This document shows positions 40,625 through 52,714 of a DNA stretch of 64,000 bases, piece after piece; within the stretch, counting starts at the first letter, position 1, and each line of letters starts with the position of its first letter. The notes beneath the pieces were generated by a model. It worked only from the letters and a program-made list of their open reading frames with translations, did not search any database and was not told the origin of the DNA. Source of the stretch: Ecdyonurus torrentis. Lineage: Eukaryota; Arthropoda; Insecta; Ephemeroptera; Heptageniidae. The position numbers and the translations under genes are program-made. The stretch spans positions 28,001,959 to 28,065,958 of the forward strand of contig OX439134.1 of assembly GCA_949318235.1 (NCBI GenBank). The letters run 5' to 3'.

Positions 40625-41029
40625 TGAGTGCATGCTTGTGTTATTTTTACTTTAATTGTAATTCATTGATTATTTTTACTGAGTGTACCGCCAATGTATT
40701 GAATGCAAGCTTGTTTTTGGTTGACAAATAAATAAATAAATTGAATAATTTTTAATATAATGTCTTTTTTTTTCAAACGTTTGAGTGCGTCGATAGAAAT
40801 AATAGATAATAAATAAATAGATAATAGATAATAAATTATCAAAAGTATACAGTAGATTCCATTAAATTAAATGACTGTTTAAGGTGAAAAGTCATCAGTA
40901 ATGCGGCTATCAGTTGAACAAAGTGATCGACATATGGATATGGTTATTGGAATTATACTGTGGTATATGACGTGCTGTTTTATAAATATAATGGCTTTAA
41001 TGAAAATTAAAAAAAAATAATAATTTGAG

Positions 41030-41369
41030 TTAAGGCGGGAAATCAGGTACTGCGGGATTTGACTAAAAAGTTATAAAGACAGAAAAATCTGAAATTTTGT
41101 ACAGTGATGCATTAGGATTAGGTATCTTCAAAAATGTAAAAAAATTTGGGGGGTCACCATGCTAGATTTTTAATTATGATTTTTTGAAGTTTTGGTCCCA
41201 TAAGAGCCCATGTTAATTTCAATAATTATTTTCTTTCTTATCTGATGGTCACGGGTTCTGAAAATTTTATCATAGATAGCTGTTACTGTGAACTTTCAAA
41301 TCGCATCATAAAATTTGGAAGTTTTCATTTTAGATTTTGAGATACAAGCCATCTATATACAACCCTTAA
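41030..41369 (+). mobile_element. family D TTAA-type element, best copy
   Basis: TTAA at both ends. The left terminus is GGCGGGAAATCAGGTACTG and the right is AACCC before TTAA. Segments ATCTGAAATTTTG, GGGTCACCATGC and CCCATAAGAGCCCATGTTAA align in order with family C, so the two are related. Non-autonomous. Confidence 0.88.
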
Positions 41370-42107
41370 TATAAGCGTACGTTTCAATGTTACATTCTGT
41401 ATTTGAAGTGAACTTATATACTACTGTTTACAATAACATTATAGGTACAATTATAAAATATTGTTTGCGTTCATACATTTTATTTACATTATTTGTACTA
41501 TACAAATTTACAATAGTAAGAAAATGTTTATTTTTGCTTTTATTTACGTATACGGTAAGCATGAATATAAAAATAACTATATTAATATTATTTCATTAAA
41601 ATTCATTGTTTAATGAAGTATAAACCCATTTTTTACATGACGTTTTAATTATATTTTCTTTATATTTAATTCATGTTCTGAAATTTCATTTTTAATTTCT
41701 ATGTACAGTATACACTATAAAATGTTAGTTATTAAAGAATAAAATTTAGTTTTTATATATAATTTTAGTTAGTGGAAAATTATAATTTTTGTTAATAAAT
41801 TCATTCTTATATAATGAATATTATGATTATTGTTTTAATTTTATACACGTAGTAATAATAAAAATATTAATTCTTTAATGTTGAAAAGTAATGCATAAAT
41901 AATAAACATAATAAATATAATGTATATCATGTGCGTTATATGAGTAGCCATTCAAGTTTTTATTATGAAATCTGAAATAATGGATAATTTAAATTTATGT
42001 TGACAACTATATTATATGTTGTTTTTATTTATACATTTAAAACTTTGTAAAGCTACGCGCAAGAAATTTTTTATGTTTATTTTTTATTGTTTAATTTGCC
42101 AATATCC
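41370..42107. other. AT-rich non-coding stretch
   Basis: Nothing recognised. Confidence 0.55.
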
Positions 42108-42400
42108 CATTCTAAAAATTGGTGCATTACTTTAGTTACGAATAATAACTTACTTAAGATAATCACTTTGAAGCTATTACGAGTATAGCTAAAATAATGC
42201 ATTTTAGCAAGTTATTAAAAATAGCTAATTTAAGGTGTTTTGAGTTGTTTTAAGTTTTGTCAAGCTATTTTGAGTTAAAATAGCTATTGTTAATAATTTG
42301 CTCAAATGCATTATTTTAGCCACTCATAATAACTTAAAAGTGTATATATCTTTAATAAGTTTGTATTCGTAACTAAAGTAATGCACCAATTTTTAGAGTG
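42108..42400. mobile_element. family I MITE, 293 bp, near-palindromic
   Basis: The first 37 bases (CATTCTAAAAATTGGTGCAT...) match the complement of the last 37 with one mismatch. Weaker complementarity continues almost to the centre, including ATAATGCATTT blocks on both sides. There is no ORF and only one copy in the window. The hairpin form is typical of MITEs; superfamily not assigned. Confidence 0.85.
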
Positions 42401-42694
42401 CATAAGAAAAAAATAGCGTATTTAAACCTAAAAATTTTAATTTATGATTGGCATTTTTCAAATATTGTTCTGTTATAAAAAATACACATACATTAAAAAA
42501 AAAGACATTGATTGCTTTTTTTGTGTATCACATAATATTATATTTTATGCGTTACATTGCCTCAAATTAATCCAGAAAATATGTACTTTATTTGATACAT
42601 ATTAAAAAAAAAATACATTCAATGCTTTTTTTTTTATTTATTTATTTTTTTTTTGTTAAATAGAAAATTAAAGCAATGCCAAATTGGTATCTAT

Positions 42695-42904
42695 AAGGAA
42701 AGAATAAATTACGTAATTTACGCTGCATTTATGTCATTATTGCATTAAGGATGCTATATTAGAACAATATAAATAATTATGCTGTACAAAATAATATTTA
42801 TGCTTTGTAACATTAATTATTATAAATACAGTATAATGCTGCATTGAACAAATAGTGCTAAAAATGATGTACCATAATTATTATGTATTTTATTGTTGTC
42901 CGTG
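42695..42904 (+). mobile_element. family E short transposon
   Basis: AAGGAAAGAATAAATTACG start and TATTGTTGTCCGTG end. TTACGTAA lies at 42709-42716. Confidence 0.82.
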
Positions 42905-42945
42905 AAAAAAAATGCATCATTGAGCACTATATTTTGATCTGAAGT

Positions 42946-42979
<34 letters not shown>

Positions 42980-43143
42980 ACATTTTTTGACATGTATTTC
43001 TTTCAATATTTTTTTAGATATTAAAAAAATAAAAATAACAATAAAAAAAACTTACAAACTCGTGAAATGTAACTTTACCATATTTTTGCAAACCTAATAA
43101 AGCACATCTCATACGCAGATTTTTATTATTTTTTATCTCCAAG

Positions 43144-43302
43144 GCATACAGAGATTTTAATGAAGTTGGTCTCCAACTCAGTGTACGCTATGTTAGTCAC
43201 GATTATATTATGTATATAAAAAGATTTATGACTTCCTTGCAGCCACTACAACAATATAAAAATGACCAGCACCAGACTTCGTCTTCACTTAATATATTAT
43301 AA
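43144..43302 (+). CDS. candidate terminal exon, unknown protein
   Basis: The frame reads AYRDFNEVGLQLSVRYVSHD, then YIMYIKRFMTSLQPL, and ends ...TSSSLNIL at TAA (43300-43302). A pyrimidine-rich tract (TTATTTTTTATCTCC) ends in AAG at 43143, with CATACAG at 43151 as a second possible acceptor. Upstream the frame is open to a TGA near 43056. A polyadenylation signal follows ~150 bp after the stop. Codon use is varied, and the hydrophobic/polar alternation looks like real protein. I do not recognise the family. Confidence 0.42.
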   Translation, partial: AYRDFNEVGLQLSVRYVSHDYIMYIKRFMTSLQPLQQYKNDQHQTSSSLNIL

Positions 43303-43453
43303 TGGCTCGCGTCTAATCAACAGCATGACCTCGTGTGTGTGTTTTTTTTTTTGTTTTTTTTTGGTGATAAATATGGACCTTGCATAACTTCACCGACAAT
43401 CTATTGTAATCTTTTAACTATAGTGGGTGGCGGCGTAATGCAAATTTTTATTG

Positions 43454-43459
43454 AATAAA
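43454..43459 (+). terminator. polyadenylation signal candidate
   Basis: AATAAA followed within 15-45 nt by G/T-rich sequence (GGAGGTGGGGAG, then GAGAGGTGTT), as expected for a cleavage/polyadenylation site of the 43144-43302 exon. Confidence 0.35.
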
Positions 43460-43735
43460 AACTATTGGAGGTGGGGAGATACGATGTATAGAGAGGTGTT
43501 TACATGTTGAAATATAAAGATATACTTGCAACAATGATAATTATATTTATCAATAATTGTTTTAATAAAGCAAGTGGATTTGAGGATTTATTTTATTTTA
43601 AAGCGCCCCCCCCCTTTTTTTTTTTTTTTTTTATAAATACTTAATAAATTTATTTGATTCTTTCTGAAATTAGTACAGAAGTGCAATAAAAATTAAATGA
43701 CAGACTTTCTTCAATAAAAAAATCTGGGCAATGTA

Positions 43736-43990
43736 TACGGAAAATATAAGTTATGTAGTTTATGCTGTATTGAATAATTGCTATATTTTAGAACACAAAT
43801 GTTGCTATTTTGTAATTTTTAACATAATAATTAATTCAGCTATATATATATATATATTAACTATTATGCTATAGGTATAGTATAATCGCTAATCGCTATA
43901 CAACGTAGCATAAATTATGTTGTTATGTGCAAAAATTTTGACTGATTAAGGTAGCATAAATATAATAAAATTTATGCTAGCCTGCATAAC
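43736..43990 (+). mobile_element. family E short transposon, diverged
   Basis: ATACGGAAAATATAAG start and family-like ATGCTGTATT, AGAACACAAAT and AGCATAAATTATG segments. The right end is unclear. Confidence 0.5.
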
Positions 43991-45485
43991 AACATAACAA
44001 TATTGCATATTTTACAATATTTTAATTTTAAGTTAAAATTTTAATGCCTTTTCATTTTTTTTTTTTTGCCGTTTTATAGTGTGTGTAAGAGATAGAGAAA
44101 AAGAGAGAGCTGATTAATTTTTTTTTGTATAGTGTAAATCCACCTCAACACAAAAGGAAAAACAACATTGAATAAAGCTATAAAAAGACATAATCTTTTA
44201 TTCAACATTTTTAATTATATACTGTTTTATTTCTTAATTAATTTTTTTTAATATAATATTTCATAACGTCTCTTCCTCTCTCTCTCCACCTACGCAAGCT
44301 AAATGTGACGTATTTATAGCTTTTTATCAAGGCTATAATTATATACTTGAAAGGATTAACGTCATATTGTTATTATAATTGAATTGTCTTTATGAACCTG
44401 CAATTACATTTGTATCTAACAGTTTTATTTATAGTCTGCAAATATTATAAGTATTGTTTATTGTTTGAAAGTAAATTTTAAATTTATTTTGGTTTTACTC
44501 ATTTAAAATAATTTGCTAGGAATTATTTTTGCGACCCGAAATTGAGCTGGAAGGGGGGGGGGGGGGGGGAGACTGATGTTATTTTATAGCAGGTGAACTT
44601 TTAACCTTTAATTTATTGAAATATTAATTTCAGTATCATCAAATATAATAATATGTTTATTTATTATATAATATGGTATTATTTATAAATGTATCGATTT
44701 CAAAATATTAAGTTCAATTTTAATTTATAGTTTTTTTCTAAATGTGTTGCTATACCAACAACAACTACAAATATTTAAATAAAAATAAAATAAGAGACAT
44801 ATTCCTCTTTTAAAAATATGAAGATTTTATTTATTTATTTTATTAGTTGTTGTTGTTTTGTTTTTGAAAATATGGTTTATTGAATTTTCACCAATACATT
44901 TTTCTGCTCAGTTGTAGCCAGAAAAATAATTAATTATTTGATTTTTTTTTTGTTTGTTTGTTAATGACAACCATATTTTATTAAAAAAAAAATTTCCCAA
45001 TTATTATTGTTATCAAAGGTATTTCTAAATTGACTACTAGTCAAGAATGGCACTGAAATTGACATTTTTGACATTTTAATATAAGTTCAAATCTCTATAA
45101 CTTAATTATTTCATTTATTTGGACGAGATACAACAAAATTTATTTTACAAAACCAATTTTATTCTTCTTTCAAATTATAGTTACGTAGGCATTCGATTGT
45201 GCTGGTATATATGTATAAACCGGGGTGTATTACACATGACTTTTTAGACTGCGCTATACGTGGTACATAAATTGTGGTATAGGTATGAAATTGTGGTGTG
45301 TGCGGACAACCCTCTGGTAACCTATATCTCTTCTTAATAAGATATTAAAATCAATGTTTTATATAATTTCACACCTTAATTTTCTTATAATAATATTATT
45401 TGACTCTCACAATTTTATATAAACTAGTAGTGAGTGTTTGATGATTTTGTGGTGACGTTAGTTATTGGATTTTGTTTTGCTGTAG
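43991..45485. other. non-coding stretch
   Basis: Contains a poly(G) run of about 18 at 44551-44569, a short GA tract near 44092 and otherwise AT-rich sequence. No gene was recognised. Confidence 0.55.
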
Positions 45486-45601
45486 GCAGGCTGGCAGGCA
45501 GGCAGGCAGGCAGCCATCAAACAGGCGAAAAAGAAGGGTGGTGGTATGGGGTTAGGTTTGATAATTGGAACGCAACGATGCGGAAGGGATCGTGTGCTAG
45601 A
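45486..45601 (+). CDS. candidate internal exon over a GGCA repeat
   Basis: An acceptor (TTTTGTTTTGCTGTAG) precedes 116 nt ending at AGA with a GTAAGC donor. The frame from the acceptor reads AGWQAGRQAAIKQAKKKGGG and then MGLGLIIGTQRCGRDRVL. A second frame (GRLAGRQAGSHQTGEKEGWW) is open too. The start of the exon is a (GGCA)n tract, which makes frame evidence weaker. This is one of the GC-richest spots in the window. Function unknown. Confidence 0.28.
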
Positions 45602-46784
45602 GTAAGCGTAAGGTTTGACGTGAACGTATCTTGCAGAGAGAACATGAAATGAGTGAAACCGAGTGTTCTGGACATGACTTTTTTCCTCTCTCTCTCTTCT
45701 TTTGATGACTGCCAGAATTTTTTTTTCTCTCTCTATACTTCTTACTTCTTGATACTTATTGAAGAAAATGATATAATCGATAATATGGGTGTGGGTTTTT
45801 TATACCAATTATTTTCTTAGATTATTGAATTTTTGTAAGTATGTGGTTTTTAAAAGGTCCATATACGATATAATACAATGAGGGATAAGATCTTAGTAGC
45901 CTGTTAGAAAAAAAATTGTAACAATATAGAAATATTCATGGACAAAAATTAACAATAATAGTTCAATTTCAGAAACATTTATTAACATTGTGGTATAATG
46001 TATAAAAACCATAGCATAACTATGTTTTAGAGCATAAATATTTATGACAACTACAAATTATAGCCGTATTTATTTAGCATATATACCCACTCGTGTAACG
46101 TTGTAAAAGATAGGGCCTTCCTTACAGAGGTAACTGGAAATTAAATGAATTTAGAGGCAATTTATATCTATTTTTTTTTTTTTTTTTCAACATGCATAAA
46201 TAAATTACCTGTTAATCATGGCATCATGGTTATTATAAAAAATAAGAAGAAGAAGAAGAAGAAGAAAATGCAACACTTTGAATTTTTAATAATCTTTATT
46301 TTACCTCAAAGTTATTATAAGGTATACTCTGTAGGATTATTTCATTTTATTCTATAAAAAAGTTCATAATTCATAACTTTAGAGAAAATCAACCATATTG
46401 GTGCTCTATTTGTTTATCATTTTGGTAAGTATTATGGTGATTTTATATGGTCTTGTCTCTTATACTCCTTCTATATCCTCTTGCTAATTGTAATTTATTA
46501 TCCAAGACACTTTTCAACTTAAATCATTAAAGTTAACTTATATATAATCCTCAAATATATGTATTTCTTATTCTTTTGTTTTGAAAAGACAAAAAGTTAT
46601 GTAAATTTTTTTTGTCTTGTTTTAAGTATCACACATTTCATTGTATTTAATTTCAAGTTGTGTAACGAGAATTGAGTTGAGTGTAAAAGTGGGTGATGGG
46701 TGGGTGGAATTGCCTACTCAAATTTTTATATAATATATATACATTGCTATCTTTTTACTCTCTTTAAACCAGATCTGAAGGGCG

Positions 46785-46874
<90 letters not shown>

Positions 46875-47257
46875 TTGAATTCATAAATAATTTCCCTCTG
46901 TAATATTTACCGTAATTTTCTAACCAATTTTTACGGTCTTTTCATTTTCATTTTGGCAGTAAGTTTTAACTTTTAACTTTATTATCAAACATGAAAACCA
47001 TATATAAATTTTCTGTAAACAAAGAATTTTGATATTGTTTACTTATTTCAAAAGTTATAAACTTGTGTAATGAAAACCATTATAATTATTTCCTTATGTA
47101 CTAACTTCCCACATTTGTAATAATAACTAAATGTTTAAATTTACAAAGGGAAACAAAAATGTGTAGCGACCTTACATTATACTAATATAAAATTCGTATG
47201 GTCACCTTCAAAAGTATGAGCTAATTAAAGGATACTGCTAATTTTAAATCAACTATA
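45602..47257. other. non-coding stretch
   Basis: A decayed family E fragment lies at about 45940-46082 (GGACAAAAATTAACAAT, AGCATAAATATTTATG). There is also a (CT)n tract at about 46789-46864. Nothing else was recognised. Confidence 0.5.
46789..46864. repeat. (CT)n microsatellite
   Basis: About 75 bp of CT, ending in a short CA run. Confidence 0.95.
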
Positions 47258-47796
47258 AGGACAAAAGTACCAAGTTATTAATTATGCTATACCTCATTTT
47301 AGCATAATTTTTATATGTGCTATTATACTTCATAATAAACATATGATGTAAAGCACATAAATAATATGCTGTACAGAATAATTAGTTATCTTGTTCTAAT
47401 TTAACAATATTTATGCTGTATAGTAATTTAAAGCCATAGACCACATAAAACAACATGTGCTTTGTAATGAATAAACACGAAATGGGATCTTCAAAACTAT
47501 AATGTCAATTTTTACCAGAATGTTAATGTAGCCCCACGAGAGAGCGTGAAAATACTGTAAAGTATGCAATTTCCGTGACTATTCATGTTTATGACGTCAG
47601 AAACATGCAAAAATTAGTAGGAAAATGTTGTGCTGGTTGCATAAATCGAATTTTCTGATCACTTCTACGGGGTTTTGAGACAAACTAAAGTTATTTATGT
47701 AAAACCCAATAAGTGTTTTGTGATATAAATGCTTATGTTTTTCTCCGGTCTATTCCTTTAAATGAAGCATAAATTACGTAATTTATTCTTTCCGTG
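47258..47796 (-). mobile_element. family E copy interrupted by a family A MITE
   Basis: Reverse-orientation E: AAGGACAAAAGTACC start, GTTCTAATTTAACAATATTT, then AGCATAAATTACGTAATTTA and TTCTTTCCGTG at 47796. The two parts are separated by the A element at 47428-47761. Removing the insertion restores normal E spacing. Confidence 0.82.
47428..47761 (+). mobile_element. family A TTAA-type MITE, copy 5, nested in E
   Basis: TTAA at both ends, canonical TIRs, and TGACGTCA at 47592-47599. Its insertion into an E copy dates this A transposition after that E copy. Confidence 0.92.
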
Positions 47797-48226
47797 TATA
47801 TAATGAGTTTCATTGATTTGAAGTTGCATATTTCGATGTCATATGTGAGGAAAAAAATTTCACCACTTCAAAAATAATTAAATTTATTTTTAAAAATAGA
47901 TAGATATTTAGATATTTTAAATTGAAATGAGTTTTCAAACAAAAAGGAAAAAAAAAAAAAATCGAAAAAAAAAAATGCATGAAGAAATAATACATATTAA
48001 TAAATGATATTTATTCTGTATGAGTTATGAATATTTATATTCTCAAATATGAAGCTAGGGCACAATTTCATGGAAACAGAGCCAACATGCTTTACAAAAA
48101 TCCCTTAATATTCCTCAAAATTTATTATGCTTTAATTCAATCAATAATCCAGTATATATACCATATTACCTAAATAAACCACCCTGGTCTTTTTTTTTTT
48201 TTTTTTCTACCCGAGTTGATTTTCAG

Positions 48227-48274
48227 TATAGAAGTGAAAATGAGTCTGAGCCGGCTTAGGCTTACATTCCACAA
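48227..48274 (+). CDS. candidate internal exon, 48 nt
   Basis: A long poly(T) tract and TGATTTTCAG acceptor precede 48 nt ending CACAA with a GTAATT donor. The open frame reads IEVKMSLSRLRLTFH with one leading and two trailing bases. An ATG inside (context GAAAATGAG) could alternatively be a start. The paired splice signals and locally higher GC are the support; it is too short for homology. Confidence 0.28.
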
Positions 48275-48864
48275 GTAATTGATTTCGTTTCAACTAAACA
48301 AACAATAAGTGAAGTTTTTTTTTTTTTTTTATCTACAAAAAACACTCATTTTATAAATAAATCGAAATATTTCATTGTTTGCGTAATATGACTTTTCTGT
48401 TGTAAATCAAATAAAATTGCAATTAAAATTGGATTATAAAACCTATTTATTAATAATAATAATAATAAGCAATAAAATTTAGCTTTTGTGAAAAATAATT
48501 TAATTACTATCAAATGAAAAGGAATTTTGTTCAATTTCCGCGAAAATATTTTATTTTTATATTTCAGACAAAATTCAAGTCACATTATTTATATTGTATA
48601 AAACAATTTAATACGTAAATTAAATTTATTTTATTATTATCTCTATATACAAATGACCAAATTCATTAAAAAAAGACTAAATTTTAGGAGGGAAAAAATA
48701 TGAATAAATATCATCATTATACTCTAAGTCATTACGTATGTATATTTTTTGTGTTTTGTTTATTTTTTAGTAAAATATTCATATAGAAAAAATTGTGAAG
48801 TTATCCTCACATTTCATTAAAAATTTAAATTTTTAATCTCCCTTTCATAAAAAAGCGACTGATG

Positions 48865-48907
<43 letters not shown>

Positions 48908-50554
48908 TACACACTATCTTCATTCCTTTTTAATATTATATTCCATTATTATTCGTATTTTGAGACTATAATAAATAAACCTATTATACAGTATACCAAA
49001 ACATAATAAAAATAGACAAATGATTATCATTTTAAATAAAAACCCCACTATAACAAAAGAATAACGAAATATTATATTATTTTTTGCATGACATGTTACC
49101 TAAGCCTTGGATATAATTTGTTATAATTTGTCTTTGTCACTTTGAATGTTCGCATATTATATTCAACATAAAACGTCATATTTTTATTTTACTAACATTA
49201 AACTTATAGGGGGTTATAAAAATATCATACAGCGGTTACACTTTTTATTTTTCAACCATCATTTTTTTTTAAAGCCTGTTTTATTTTTACTCAGCATGCG
49301 GTGGTGTAAAATTTATGAAATTATGTTTAAAATTTGCTATATGAGTTACATAAAGTATTTTTTATGGCTTAATATTTAAAAATACTATGACTTTATATGA
49401 GAATGTGGGCATTTTAAATTGTTCTTTTATGAGAAAAAAAAGCACTTTTTTTTTTTTTTTTTTTTTTGCTACTTGCTGAATGGAATTTGTATTGCTTTTT
49501 CCTTAAAAGTATTTATCAATAAAAAAAAAAACTAAAAAAAAAAATGTAACGGTTAAAAGTATATTATATAGGACATTAAATTTGTTTATTTTAATTACAC
49601 TAAAAATTTACTTCAATTTTTACTTTAAAAATTTCAGCTTTAGTTTAATTTTGTTGTTGTTGTTGTTGTTTTTTTTTTTTTTTTTTTTGCGTATTGTTTG
49701 TTGTTATTTTTCTAAAAATGTTGTATAAAATAATCAAATTACTTTCAAAACTATTAAAAAAAGAACAACTATAACGTCTCAATTTTACCTTAATTTTGAC
49801 TGGATAAAAATAGTATTAATCAAGCTTATATGATTTAATATTTTATCAAGCTTCGTAACTTTCATTTTTTAAAAAGACCTTACTTATATAATATATAAAT
49901 TTTGTAATAACTGCCATTTAATCATTTCATTAAAATATAATTTAACAAAAGTATTTTTAACTAGCAATTTCAGTATATAGTAACAACCTTATTACGCATA
50001 ATATAATATACTTATAATGCGTAAAAATTTTATGCACTAAATATAAAATTATAAAACAAGAAAAGAAAAAAAACAAAACAGAAAACAGAAAAACAGAAAA
50101 GCAGAAAAAAAAACAGAAAAAAAACAGTACACTAAGAAAATAATGTAGTAGACGCTTTAAAAGTTTATTATTGGTAACTCACTATAGAAATTTCATGCGC
50201 ATTGTCTCTAAACATTCAGTTTATATATGCATCAAATATCAATGAATGATAGAATGAATGAATAGCTTGATAAACTAAAACTATGTATTCAAAATTCTAT
50301 GCTATGTAGATTGAACATTAAAATGTTTACTCTTTACCACTAAATGTTGACCCTTAGTGTATATAGGGTATGTAATGTACTGTCCTGTCTACTATAGTGA
50401 AAAGGGCACAGAGCATATACACTAATGATTAGTACGTATCACTATAAAATATCATATTTGTATCGACTTTATATATCTTCTATAACAGTTGAAATATTTA
50501 GTGAAAATATACTTGTTCGTTGACGTACATCCAAATCATTAGGTACACACTTAA
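48275..50554. other. non-coding stretch
   Basis: Contains (CT)n at about 48868-48901 and poly(T) runs near 49447-49467 and 49671-49688. Nothing else was recognised. Confidence 0.5.
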
Positions 50555-50560
50555 TTAACA

Positions 50561-50641
50561 TTTATAAACTTTGAGATTAACGGAGGGAGTGACCGACTTG
50601 GTACGGAAATAATCAAAAGTGCAACTTTATTTTCACAGTAA
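50561..50641 (+). CDS. coding-like open segment, 50.6-51.4 kb cluster
   Basis: The frame reads FINFEINGGSDRLGTEIIKS and ends ATLFSQ at TAA. Right after it, TTTATTTTCACAG (50638) could be an acceptor for a second open segment (NSSYVTQQTKYYNFQIKLH). Neither is joined confidently. The segment is notable because it lies in the same GC-richer, same-strand cluster as 51008-51177. Confidence 0.25.
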   Translation, partial: FINFEINGGSDRLGTEIIKSATLFSQ

Positions 50642-51007
50642 TTCTTCCTACGTTACCCAGCAAACCAAATACTATAATTTTCAAATTAAATTGCATAAAT
50701 TTAAAAAAAAAAAAAAAAAAAGTTTTAGTGATTTTTTTTTCTAATTTGACTTAAAAGTTTGCACTGAAATTTAAATTTCCACATGATAACATGTTATCTT
50801 TAAAGTAAAATAACCTAAATAATAGATCATGTTTATACGTGTGTTTGACATAATGAAACTTTTAAATATAAAATTTCTTCATTAATTCATATTAATTTTA
50901 TATTTCACGATAGTTCAGTTTATTAAGGTATTTCTATAGATAGGTAATCCAAAGAGAATATCGTTATTCAATTTTCTGTTGCCTTTCAATTTATTTTATC
51001 CTGGAAG

Positions 51008-51177
51008 TTATATTTTGTTGCCCATTTGATCAATGTAATTTTGACCCGCAATACACGTCTCCAGCTGACCAGTACTTTTCAGCGGGAATCCTCTCTGGAT
51101 TACATGAGTTATCTACTTACATTACAGTTTATAAGATATCATCTGGTCAACTACTACGTCATACATTTGTTTTTTGA
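51008..51177 (+). CDS. candidate exon, weakly Sema-domain-like
   Basis: After a pyrimidine-rich tract ending CTGGAAG (51007) the frame reads CCPFDQCNFDPQYTSPADQY and then FSAGILSGLHELSTYITVYK, ISSGQLLRH, to TGA at 51175. The order C-P-F-D ... T-S ... A-D ... S-A-G ... I-x-V-Y ... L-L-R resembles the CPFDP...LYSGT...I.R...LRT block of semaphorin Sema domains (family knowledge; similarity judged by eye, modest). The conserved tryptophan-containing continuation is absent and a stop follows, so it may be a decayed copy. A different frame across the same stretch is also open. Confidence 0.35.
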
Positions 51178-51318
51178 GTGTATACGTATGTTAAAATCAT
51201 TAGAAACATGGTTATATAAAATATAAGACCAAACAAAACTCGGGTATCTATATACACAGTAACAAATTTGATTGTCATATTATATTGAGTAGTATTGCAA
51301 ATGAGATAATCAAATTAT

Positions 51319-51438
51319 ATGTACAGTTCGTCCGTCTGGTATAGTTATAGGAGAGAGGAGGGTCAAACGTACAACAATATGAGGGGGGAGGGTGATTCAC
51401 GTTCATATCGACAGATTTTATGTCGTATAGTTTGAGAG
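51319..51438 (+). CDS. coding-like ORF of 39 codons
   Basis: The ATG frame reads MYSSSVWYSYRREEGQTYNN and then MRGEGDSRSYRQILCRIV, stop. Codon use is varied and GC-rich for this window. It may be an exon of the same locus as 51008-51177 or a chance frame over purine-rich sequence. Confidence 0.22.
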
Positions 51439-51723
51439 AAGTGTGCTCTTGACGTGTATGTCATGTCATGTGTTATTTTATATATCAAATAAAATTGTGA
51501 ATGCTATTTTACATGCCATGGGAAAAGTTATAACGAGTATGCAAATATTTTGTAGTTGATGTGCATAGAGTTTTGATTTTTCTTGTTTTCTTTTTTCTTT
51601 CTTTCTTTCTTTCTTTTTTTTTTTTTTTTTTCCTTTTTTTTTTCTTCTTTTTTTTTTTTTCCTTTTTTTTGTTGTTGATGGATATTTGCATTTAACTCAC
51701 TAATATATCCCTATATTACTATA

Positions 51724-51725
<2 letters not shown>

Positions 51726-51785
<60 letters not shown>
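51726..51785. repeat. compound (GT)n(AT)n microsatellite
   Basis: About 12 GT repeats run directly into about 18 AT repeats. Confidence 0.95.
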
Positions 51786-51793
<8 letters not shown>

Positions 51794-52056
51794 GTTTTAT
51801 TGCGTTTTGCAAATTTAATTTAATTTGTAACTATCCCTATAGAGTTTTCGATCCTTTTAATTAAAGTATATTATTGTGTAAAACAAATATTGTGTCATAT
51901 AGCTTTTTAATTAATGACGTTCTTTCATTTTAAATAGACATCAAAAGCCTAAAGTGACCACTCATTCTCATTACTCTACTATATAGTTATTAATTTTAAA
52001 TCTATATATATTATTATATAGATCAACCAAAGGCAATGAAAGTAGTATTCTACACT

Positions 52057-52213
52057 GAAAATAATGTAATAAATATTTTAGCTCATTTACATCATACATT
52101 TTGTTAAATATTGCATAATCTATCCGATACTGCATAATAACTATGTTATGTAGCATAACTATTATGTTGCTCATTATAAATACAACATAATTACGTAATT
52201 TATTCATTGTACA
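52057..52213 (-). mobile_element. family E short transposon, reverse
   Basis: CACTGAAAATAATGTAA start, AGCATAACTATTATG interior, and CATAATTACGTAATTTATTC end with TTACGTAA at 52191-52198. A second E fragment lies on the other side of the neighbouring C element. Confidence 0.75.
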
Positions 52214-52237
52214 ATGAATACTAACTATCTTACAGTT

Positions 52238-52584
52238 AAGGGAGTAGGGTACCGACCTTATATCTCAAAAACTAGAACGTGTTTTGGGTCTAAATTTGGT
52301 GTCATTGTGTAGCTAAGTGTCACACCTAGCCGTAATAAAAATTTCAAGATGTTTGACCGTCCCGAAAAAAAAGAAAAAAATTATTGTAATTAACATTGGG
52401 CCTTATGGGCTTAAAATTTCAAAAAATCTTATAAATTTAATTTGCAAGGTGACCCCCCCCCCCCCCCCCAATTTTGATATATTTGAAATTGTCTCAAGCT
52501 AAAGTATCATTGTGCAAAATTTCAGATTTTCATGACGATAAAAATTTGAGTCTAATGGCCGACGTCGGTACCCTACTCCCTTAA
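52238..52584 (+). mobile_element. family C TTAA-type MITE, copy 1
   Basis: TTAA at both ends. The left terminus GGGAGTAGGGTACCGAC and the right terminus GTCGGTACCCTACTCCC are perfect complements. The body shares CTAGCCGTAATAAAAATTTC, GACCGTCC and TTGGGCCTTATGGGCTTAA with the other two copies. A C18 run sits in the GTGACCCCC segment. Non-autonomous. Confidence 0.93.
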
Positions 52585-52585
52585 G

Positions 52586-52714
52586 TAATTAATGCTATAT
52601 AGCATATTAATATCATACAGCATAATTATTTATGCTGTTCAAATTTAGTAAAATTAATGCTGTATAAATAATGCCAAAAATGCATCATAAATTACGTAAT
52701 GTATTCTTTCCTTG
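52586..52714 (-). mobile_element. family E fragment, reverse
   Basis: CAGCATAATTATTTATGC, then CATCATAAATTACGTAAT and TATTCTTTCCTTG. TTACGTAA lies at 52692-52699. It is truncated at the side facing the C element. Confidence 0.7.
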
